Assembly: GCF_008923365.1 (NCBI RefSeq)
Contig: NZ_WBMR01000097.1
Coordinates: forward strand, 1 to 33,084
Source: Actinomadura montaniterrae
Lineage (GTDB): Bacteria; Actinomycetota; Actinomycetes; Streptosporangiales; Streptosporangiaceae
DNA: 33,084 nucleotides
Direction of reading: 5' to 3'
In this document: positions 17,730 through 23,190 of the stretch, in pieces
Layout: each line of letters opens with the position of its first letter
Position numbering within the stretch: the stretch's first letter is position 1
The notes under the pieces: model-generated
What the model was told of the DNA's origin: nothing
The model's database searches: none
What the model saw: only the letters and a program-made list of their open reading frames with translations
Position numbers and translations under genes: made by a program

Positions 17730-18442
17730 CCACCGCTACCGGGCTCGCCGTCCTCTTCTCCGCCGCGTCCGCCTGGCTGCTGCTCGGCCCGTCCCCCGCC
17801 GGCGCGCGCCTCTCTCGCATCATCGCTCCCGCCCCTGCCCCCATCGGCCCGTGGCCCGCCCTCCGAACCCTCATCGAGACGATGAGGGAACGCCGAGGAC
17901 GCCCCGGCCGCCGCCGCACCGCGATCATCGAACTCTGCGACGGGATGGCCGCAGAGCTGGCGGCAGGCCGCACTCCCGAAGAGGCCTTCGCCCTCTCGGC
18001 CGCCGTCCTCGACCCGCACGTGGCCACGGAACTCCTCACCCCAGGACGCCCACCGCCGTCGATCCCCGACCACCTTTCCGACCTGGCGCGCGAACCCGGT
18101 GCCGAGGGCCTCCGCCTCCTCGCGGCCTGCTGGCGCATCGGCACCGAACGCGGCGGCACCCTCGCCACCGTCCTGGACGGCCTTGCCGCCGCGCTCCGCG
18201 ACGAGGAAGCCCAGCGCCAGGACGTCTCGGTCCAGTTGGCGGGCCCCCGCGCGACGGCCCGCCTCCTCGCCGCGCTGCCGCTCCTGGGCGTCGGCATGGC
18301 CGCCGCCCTGGGCGCCCATCCCCTCACCTTCCTCTGCGGCTCGCTCCCCGGCCTCGCCTGCCTGCTCACCGGCGTCGCCTTCAACACAGCAGGCCTCTAT
18401 TGGACCCGCCACCTAGCCAAATCCGCCGAATCCCCCACCTGA
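17726..18442 (+). CDS. TadB-like type II/IV secretion system F-domain membrane protein
   Basis: A 238-residue inner-membrane platform protein. There is a hydrophobic helix at the N-terminus (GLAVLFSAASAWLLLG), a cytoplasmic T2SSF helical domain (AIIELCDGMAAELAAGRTPEEA through RIGTERGGTLATVLDGLAAAL, about 70-160) and two C-terminal membrane helices (LLAALPLLGVGMAAALG, LPGLACLLTGVAFNTAGLYW). It starts in an ATGA overlap with the ATPase gene. It is short compared with full TadB, as in Rv3658c. The next platform gene begins only after a ~480-base gap filled by a minisatellite, which is unusual inside an otherwise tight tad operon. Confidence 0.85.
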   Translation: MTTATGLAVLFSAASAWLLLGPSPAGARLSRIIAPAPAPIGPWPALRTLIETMRERRGRPGRRRTAIIELCDGMAAELAAGRTPEEAFALSAAVLDPHVATELLTPGRPPPSIPDHLSDLAREPGAEGLRLLAACWRIGTERGGTLATVLDGLAAALRDEEAQRQDVSVQLAGPRATARLLAALPLLGVGMAAALGAHPLTFLCGSLPGLACLLTGVAFNTAGLYWTRHLAKSAESPT

Positions 18443-18502
18443 CCCCCGCCCATGCCACGACCGTCCACGCGACCCCCGATCACGCGACCCCCGCCGAGGC
18501 CA

Positions 18503-18749
18503 CCCGCGCCCACGCCACGCGCCCGCGCCACGCGCCCGCGCCACGCGCCCGCGCCACGTGTCCACGCCGCGTGTCCACGCCACGTGTCCACGCCGCGCGT
18601 TCGCGGCGCGCCTTCGCGGCGCGCGTCCGCCGCACGCGTCCGCCGCACGCGTTCACGGTGCGCGTCCGCCGCACGCGTTCACGGTGCGCGTTCACGGTGC
18701 GCGTCCACGGTGCGCGTCCACGGTGCGCGTCCACGGTGCGCGCTCGCGG
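18503..18749 (+). repeat. 13-bp minisatellite between tadB-like and tadC-like genes
   Basis: Nineteen consecutive 13-bp units with no indels; the first is one base off the pattern of its neighbours. The consensus drifts along the array: CACGCGCCCGCGC (18516-18554), YRCGTGTCCACGC (18555-18593), CGCGCGTTCGCGG-like, CACGCGTCCGCCG alternating with CACGCGTTCACGG, and TGCGCGTCCACGG repeated exactly three times near the end (18698-18736). Period 13 is not a multiple of three, so the long frames crossing it are artefacts of GC content and period. Neighbouring units are the most alike, which points to local duplication. The flanking 18443-18502 has a related imperfect 15-bp duplication (CACGCGACCCCCG). 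Confidence 0.93.
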
Positions 18750-18927
18750 CATAACGGCGGCGGGGCACCTGCCGCGCCATGGACCCGGCTGTGTCGGTGG
18801 GGCGGCGTTGCTTCTGTGGCATTGGGGGACGGCTGTCGAGGACCCGCATGTGCGAGCGAGTGCATCGCGGGGAGCGGCCGCTCTTCTTGGGGCGGCGGGC
18901 TGTGAGGCACCGAGAGATGGAGGAACG

Positions 18928-19746
18928 ATGGTGACGCTGATGGTGATGGTCTGCGCTGCGGCGGCGGGCTTTCTCTCGCCGAAGGGCACGAACGCAGCGC
19001 GACGCAGGCTCGATGAGCAATTCGACCAGGCCACACAAGGAAGGCAGCCACCGAGGCCGCGGAGCCGCGCCCCGGATGTCTCAGAGGCCGTACGTGACGC
19101 GGAGGGTGGCGGCGGCAAGCAGCACCGGGAGAGCGTGCGACGCGAGGCCATGTTGCGGCGGGCCGCGTCGGCGGTGGCCGGTGTCCTGTGCTGGGTGGCT
19201 TTCGGCGGGCTGATGGGCGGGGCGTTGGGCGTCGTCGTCGCGGTGGCCGTCTGGTACTCCTTCGGACGGCTCGGAAGCGCCGAGCGTCGGCGACGGCAGG
19301 CTCGCCTCATCGCGGACCTTCCGGTCGCCGTCGACCTCCTTGCCGCATGCCTGCGCGGCGGTGCCCCGTGGCACGACGCGGTCGAGGCCGTTGCGGATGC
19401 GGTCGGAGGACCTCTCGGGGAGGAACTGCGCGGTGTGGCCGTCCAGATCCGTCTCGGCGCCGACCCTGTGGAGGCATGGCTCGCGCTGACGGACGAGCCG
19501 ATCCTGGCGCCGCTGGCCCGCACCGCCGTCCGCGCCGTCTCCAGCGGTGCGGCCCTGGCACCGACCCTCGGACGCCTCGCCCGAGACCAGCGACGCGTCG
19601 CACGCACGGCGGCGGCCGCGCGAGCGCGCGCGGCGGGCGTCCGGGCGCTCGCGCCGCTGGGGCTGTGCTTCCTGCCCGCGTTCGTCCTGCTCGGAGTGGT
19701 GCCGGCCATCGCCGGGATCGCCTCGACCATCCTCGTGCCGTGGTGA
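18928..19746 (+). CDS. TadC-like type II/IV secretion system F-domain membrane protein
   Basis: A 272-residue inner-membrane protein, the second platform subunit for the pilus. It has an N-terminal hydrophobic helix (VTLMVMVCAAAAGFL), a charged linker, a helix pair (VAGVLCWVAFGGLMGGALGV), a T2SSF domain (LIADLPVAVDLLAACLRGGAP to SSGAALAPTLGRLARDQRR, about 130-225) and a C-terminal membrane segment (LGLCFLPAFVLLGVVPAIAG). ATG start with GGAGG four bases upstream. It corresponds in position to Rv3657c. The 178 bases between the minisatellite and this gene hold no other feature I can support. Confidence 0.87.
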   Translation: MVTLMVMVCAAAAGFLSPKGTNAARRRLDEQFDQATQGRQPPRPRSRAPDVSEAVRDAEGGGGKQHRESVRREAMLRRAASAVAGVLCWVAFGGLMGGALGVVVAVAVWYSFGRLGSAERRRRQARLIADLPVAVDLLAACLRGGAPWHDAVEAVADAVGGPLGEELRGVAVQIRLGADPVEAWLALTDEPILAPLARTAVRAVSSGAALAPTLGRLARDQRRVARTAAAARARAAGVRALAPLGLCFLPAFVLLGVVPAIAGIASTILVPW

Positions 19747-19756
19747 CCCCGCCGAG

Positions 19757-19765
19757 TTATCCACA
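19757..19765 (+). promoter_or_regulatory. Perfect DnaA box upstream of the flp-like gene
   Basis: TTATCCACA within GAGTTATCCACA, the same 12-mer as upstream of ssd. It begins 95 bases before the pilin ATG and just after the tadC-like stop codon. Confidence 0.65.
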
Positions 19766-19851
19766 GAACGCGGTTCACCTGTTGGGCGGATCCGCCGCAC
19801 ACGAGCCTGGGATCGGACGCGACCGGGCGTCCACGAGAACAAGGAGGCCCC

Positions 19852-20046
19852 ATGCGGGCGATACAGATGGTGGTGCGGAGATGGCGACGCCTTTCCGGAG
19901 ACCGCGGGATGTCGACCGCCGAATACGCCGTCGGGACCATCGCCGCCGCGGCGTTCGCGACCCTGCTCTTCAAGATCGTCCAGAGTCCGGAGGTGCACAC
20001 CATGCTCGCCGGGATCATCAAGAAGGCCCTGCAGATGGCGGGGTGA
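19852..20046 (+). CDS. Flp-like pilin (DUF4244)
   Basis: A 64-residue prepilin-like protein, the probable main pilus subunit. A basic leader ends in DRG, and prepilin-peptidase cleavage is expected after Gly19, leaving mature MSTAEYAVG with Glu at +5, followed by one hydrophobic helix (TIAAAAFATLLFKIV) and a short tail. This matches the DUF4244 family at the Rv3656c position. ATG start with AAGGAGG a few bases upstream. The stop overlaps the GTG of the next gene by four bases. A DnaA-box-containing element lies upstream, so it may have its own promoter, giving more pilin than the ATPase genes do (inference). Confidence 0.92.
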   Translation: MRAIQMVVRRWRRLSGDRGMSTAEYAVGTIAAAAFATLLFKIVQSPEVHTMLAGIIKKALQMAG

Positions 20047-20495
20047 GCCGCGGCGCCCGCGACCGGGGCATGGTGACGGCCGAGATCGCGCTGGCGCTGC
20101 CCAGCCTGGTCCTGGTCACCGCCATCGCACTCTGGGGCGTGGCCGCCGCGTCGGCGCAGCTCACCTGCGCCGACGCCGCCCGGACCGGAGCGCGAGCGGC
20201 GGCACGCGGCGAATCCCTCGCCGCGGTACGGGAGCTGGTGGCCAAGGCGGTCCCGCCGCACGCCACGGTGACGATCCGCCGCGACGCCGCGACCGTCGAG
20301 GTCGACGTCTCGGCCCCGGTCGAACCCCCGGCCGCGACCGGCCTGCCGCCGCTGACCGTCCACGCCCACGTGGCCGCCGCAACCGAACCGGCCACCCCAA
20401 CAGACCCGACCACCCCAACAGACCCGACCACCCCAACAGACCCGACCACCCCAACAGACCCGACCACCCCAACAGACCCGACCACCGTTACTTGA
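20043..20495 (+). CDS. TadE-like pseudopilin with a Pro/Thr repeat tail
   Basis: A 150-residue protein. A short basic leader ends in DRG; mature MVTAEIALALPSLVLV has Glu at +5 and a hydrophobic helix, as in TadE-type minor pilins. The body holds a Cys/Ala-rich segment (CADAARTGARAAARG) and a beta-rich part (TVTIRRDAATVEVDV). The C-terminus is a tail of five exact PTDPTT hexapeptides from an 18-bp tandem repeat, exposed outside the membrane and a plausible O-glycosylation substrate (inference). GTG start overlaps the pilin stop as GTGA. It corresponds in position to Rv3655c, which, as I recall it, has no such repeat. Confidence 0.87.
   Translation: MSRGARDRGMVTAEIALALPSLVLVTAIALWGVAAASAQLTCADAARTGARAAARGESLAAVRELVAKAVPPHATVTIRRDAATVEVDVSAPVEPPAATGLPPLTVHAHVAAATEPATPTDPTTPTDPTTPTDPTTPTDPTTPTDPTTVT
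20392..20481 (+). repeat. 18-bp coding tandem repeat (5 exact copies) in the TadE-like gene
   Basis: CCACCCCAACAGACCCGA is repeated five times without change just before the stop codon. Perfect identity suggests recent expansion, and copy-number change would keep the frame. Confidence 0.95.
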
Positions 20496-20567
20496 TCAGG
20501 TGCAGTGAGGGGGCAGCGGTTGGTGGAGGGCGGCGCATGGAGGGGAGATGTTGAAGGTTCAGGCAGT

Positions 20568-20701
20568 TGGGGGGAGGGGGTCGGAGTCGTGAAGGTGAAG
20601 GGGGCGGGGTTGTGAAGTTGAAGGGGGGTGGGGTTGTGAAGGCGGTTTGGGGGGCGGTGCGGTGGGTGGTGGAGAGGGGGCGGGGGGATCGGGGGGCCGG
20701 G
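20568..20701 (+). repeat. G-run cluster and duplicated leader before the second TadE-like gene
   Basis: The plus strand carries many runs of four to six G with short spacers. Inside it, a unit of 23-24 bases (GTGAAG, then TGAAG, a G-run and GGGGTT) occurs twice in tandem, so that in-frame GTG codons occur at 20612 and 20636, each after a G-rich ribosome-site-like stretch. Confidence 0.75.
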
Positions 20702-21073
20702 ACGATCTGGGTGGTGGCGTTCATGGCCGTCATCTGGGTCGGCGGTGTGGTGGCCGTCGGGGTCGGCGGGGTGCGGGCCGCGCGGCATCGCGGGGACGCG
20801 GCGGCGGACCTCGCCGCGCTCGCGGCGGCGGCGCGGGTCGCGGACGGGGCGGCGGACGCGTGCGGGAGGGCGGGGGAGATCGCGAGGCGGTCCGGGGCGC
20901 GGATGGTGCGGTGTCGGGTTCGCGGGGAGATCGCTGATGTCTCGGTGACGGTGGCGCTGCGCGTGCCGCTCGGGGGCGGTGCCGTCCGTGTCCTGTCGAG
21001 GGCCCGGGCTGGCCCCGTGGGGCGAGACGGCGTAACCTGGCCCGGCGCGACTCGTTGCACTGAGTGTCAATAG
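20636..21073 (+). CDS. Second TadE-like protein (Rv3654c-type)
   Basis: About 145 residues. A leader ending in GDRG is followed by AGTIWVVAFMAVIWVGGVVAVGV, a single hydrophobic helix, then RAARHRGDAAADLAALAAAARVADG and a Cys pair (ACGRAG, VRCRV), as in the helicase/secretion-neighbourhood TadE-like family. Unlike the two pseudopilins before it, position +5 after the Gly is Trp, not Glu, so processing or assembly may differ. The GTG at 20636 is taken as the start, but GTG at 20612 and TTG at 20567 are in frame too because the leader is duplicated. It lies 140 bases after the pseudopilin gene, across a G-rich spacer. Confidence 0.8.
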   Translation: MKAVWGAVRWVVERGRGDRGAGTIWVVAFMAVIWVGGVVAVGVGGVRAARHRGDAAADLAALAAAARVADGAADACGRAGEIARRSGARMVRCRVRGEIADVSVTVALRVPLGGGAVRVLSRARAGPVGRDGVTWPGATRCTECQ

Positions 21074-21110
21074 GGAGGTGCGTGAGGTGGCCCTGGTTTC
21101 CGCTACCTCT

Positions 21111-21140
21111 TTGTCACCTTCCTGTGATTTTTCCTACCGT
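21111..21140 (+). promoter_or_regulatory. Probable promoter of the Ig/FN3 membrane-protein gene
   Basis: TTGTCA (-35) and TACCGT (-10) are separated by 18 bases; the expected start is near 21147, leaving a leader of about 100 bases. The spacer holds a less GC-rich T-run. Confidence 0.5.
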
Positions 21141-21250
21141 CCAGTACGTTACGCTGCCCTGAGCCCATAGTCATCACTCGGCACAGTGCGCCCCGCGAGC
21201 GTCGTCCTCGGCGGGTGGATTTGCAGGACGCTGTCGAAGGGATTGAGGCC

Positions 21251-22528
21251 GTGACCATCATTCGCAGGATCGGTGCAGTCGCGCTCGCGGCTCCCCTTGC
21301 GATGAGCATCCCGGTCCTCGGGGCGTTGCCCGCGGACGCGGCGACGACCGCGGTGATCAGCCCGGCGAACGGCGCCGTCATCACCAGCGGGTCGAGCGTG
21401 ACCGTGAAGGCGCACTACGACTTCGCGCTGAAGATGCAGCTGCGCGTCGACGGCCCCGGGATCGGCGACACGTTCCTCAAGGAGAGCAGCTGGGCGGGCG
21501 ACCTGTCGGCCCCGCTGGAGCTGCGCCGCAACGGCAAGTACAAGGCCTACCTCAAGGGTTCGATCACCGGGCAGATCTACGACTCGAACACCTTCACCGT
21601 GCGGATCGCGCCCGCCGCGCCGACCGGCGTCTCCGCGAGCGTGTCCGGCAGCAAGGTCGTGGTGAAGTGGAACCGCGGCTATGAGGACGACCTGCTCGGC
21701 TACTCCCTGTCGGGTTCCGGGGTGGGTTCGAAGTCCGGGTCGCTGGGGTCGCTCTGCTCCGGCACGAGCTGCTCCGCCAGCCTGTCGCTGACGCGGTCGA
21801 GCGGATCGGTCTCGGTCGCCGTGAAGGCCAGGCGGTCCACCGGGACGGGCGGGTCGCTGTACTCGTCCCCCGCGACGGCCAGTGCCGTGGCGGGCGGTGC
21901 CACCGGCGGTCTTCCGACCGGTTCAGCGCCGTCGCTGCCGACCGGGACCTCCGGGCCGAGCACGTCCACCCCGCTGACGCCGTTCAACAACGAGTCGCCG
22001 GTCACGCTGCCGTCCGTCCAGCCCGACGGCGCGACGCCCGGCCTCACCTACCCGGCCCCGCAGATCGCGACGGACGCGCCGAAGGCCGTGAACGTCGCCG
22101 CGACCGACCGGCTGCAGTGGGGCAAGAGCGTCGGGATCGCGCTGATCCTGCTGATCGTCGCGGCCCACCTCGGGACATGGACGCGGCGGCTGCGCGTCCA
22201 CCAGGCCGGGGCGAACAGCCTGGGGATGGCCGCGCGCATCGCGCGCGGCGGCACCGGACGCAAGCGGGTCAAGAACGCACGCGAGCGGATCGCCCGGGCC
22301 GAAGCCATCGCCAAGACGGGATCCGTGAAGACGGCCGCGAAGGGCGCCCGCCCCGGCGACACGATGGTGCTCGGCGCGGCGCCCAAGGCGAAGACGAAGA
22401 GCAGGTCCGGACGCCGTCCGGCCACTATGGGCACGACCGGCGGCGTCGACGTCCAGATCGCCAAGCCGGCTTCCGGGAGGCCCGCCGGCAGGCGCCGCTC
22501 CTCCGGCCGCGGCCGCCGCCGCAAGTAG
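21251..22528 (+). CDS. Secreted/membrane-anchored protein with Ig-like and FN3-like domains
   Basis: A 425-residue protein of unknown function. A signal peptide (residues 1-33: RRIGAVALAAPLAMSIPVLG, ending ADAA) leads to an Ig-like beta domain (about 35-125; SPANGAVITSGSSVTVKAHYD), an FN3-like domain (about 130-215; APTGVSASVSGSKVVVKWN), a Ser/Thr/Pro/Gly-rich linker, one membrane helix (about 296-315; VGIALILLIVAAHLGTW) and a long very basic cytoplasmic tail rich in Lys/Arg/Ala ending in RGRRRK. The layout resembles a wall-spanning adhesin or stalk. GTG start, chosen for the signal peptide right after it. It follows the tad genes with its own likely promoter, so a role with the pilus is inferred from position only. 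Confidence 0.85.
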   Translation: MTIIRRIGAVALAAPLAMSIPVLGALPADAATTAVISPANGAVITSGSSVTVKAHYDFALKMQLRVDGPGIGDTFLKESSWAGDLSAPLELRRNGKYKAYLKGSITGQIYDSNTFTVRIAPAAPTGVSASVSGSKVVVKWNRGYEDDLLGYSLSGSGVGSKSGSLGSLCSGTSCSASLSLTRSSGSVSVAVKARRSTGTGGSLYSSPATASAVAGGATGGLPTGSAPSLPTGTSGPSTSTPLTPFNNESPVTLPSVQPDGATPGLTYPAPQIATDAPKAVNVAATDRLQWGKSVGIALILLIVAAHLGTWTRRLRVHQAGANSLGMAARIARGGTGRKRVKNARERIARAEAIAKTGSVKTAAKGARPGDTMVLGAAPKAKTKSRSGRRPATMGTTGGVDVQIAKPASGRPAGRRRSSGRGRRRK

Positions 22529-22639
22529 CCGGGCGACCGGCCCTGCCCCGGTGGGACGCGCGTAGCCGCGTCGCGCCGTCGCCCGCTGCGACCATCCGCG
22601 GGGGCATGCGGGCGTGGCGGGTGGGGTGGAGGTGCGGTC

Positions 22640-22668
22640 TTGGACGGGGGTGGCGAACGGTCTAGGCT
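22640..22668 (+). promoter_or_regulatory. Promoter of the LapA-like gene
   Basis: TTGGAC and TAGGCT with a 17-base spacer, a good match to the primary-sigma consensus. The expected start is near 22675, about 48 bases before the ATG. Confidence 0.7.
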
Positions 22669-22722
22669 GCCTTGCCAGCCGGATCCCCCGGATCGTCCGG
22701 CACGGGAGAGGAGACCCTCCGC

Positions 22723-23094
22723 ATGATCATTTTGGGGTTGGTCGTCACGCTCGCCGCCATCGTCGCGGCCGTGGCCGTCATCCTGGACAACACCGGCGGG
22801 GTCCACGTGACCGCGTTCGGGCACGAGGTGCCCGGCATCACGCAGCAGTGGCACCTGTTCCTCGCCGGCGTCGTCGTCGCCATCGTGTTCATGGCGGGCG
22901 CGGGGATCGCCGCCCTCGGGTTCCGGCGCACCATGAACATGCGCAGGGAGCTGCGGGATCTGCGGGACGAGCACGAGGAGTCGCTGCAGACGCTGGAGCT
23001 GGAGCGGCGCAAGCTGCAGCAGGCGCTGGCGCAGGCCCGGCGCGGCTTGGACGAGCAGCCGTCCGTCCCGGCGCAGCGCGTCGCGCCGAACTAG
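22723..23094 (+). CDS. LapA-family (DUF1049-like) small membrane protein
   Basis: 123 residues: two membrane helices (about 1-21, IILGLVVTLAAIVAAVAVIL, and 45-68, FLAGVVVAIVFMAGAGIAAL), with a short external loop between, then a cytoplasmic coiled-coil segment (about 72-110, RRELRDLRDEHEESLQTLELE onward) and a loose tail. This is the arrangement of LapA/YciS-type proteins; in E. coli LapA works with LapB in envelope lipid control, but the role in actinobacteria is not known. ATG at 22723 is used because GGGAGAGGAG precedes it and the helix starts immediately; an in-frame upstream ATG adds a Gly/Ser segment and overlaps the promoter. Confidence 0.8.
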   Translation: MIILGLVVTLAAIVAAVAVILDNTGGVHVTAFGHEVPGITQQWHLFLAGVVVAIVFMAGAGIAALGFRRTMNMRRELRDLRDEHEESLQTLELERRKLQQALAQARRGLDEQPSVPAQRVAPN

Positions 23095-23190
23095 CCGGCC
23101 CGGTCGTTCTAGCTGGGCCCGGTGGTTCGGGGCGGCGCGGGCTGACGCGGCTCGGGTTCGTCAAGGCGAGCAGGGCGCTGGAGAGACCGG

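Noticed and set aside
18503..18749. CRISPR array
   Set aside because: Units are contiguous 13-mers with no spacers and no cas genes nearby.
18452..18754. 100-codon frame with repeated VRVHGARPRC-like peptides
   Set aside because: It is only the translation of the 13-bp minisatellite; several frames and both strands are equally open, and no ribosome site fits.
21111..21130. CRP-like site from TCAC-N6-GTGA
   Set aside because: The half-sites are in the inverse order of the CRP consensus and only four bases long; the -35 reading explains the sequence better.
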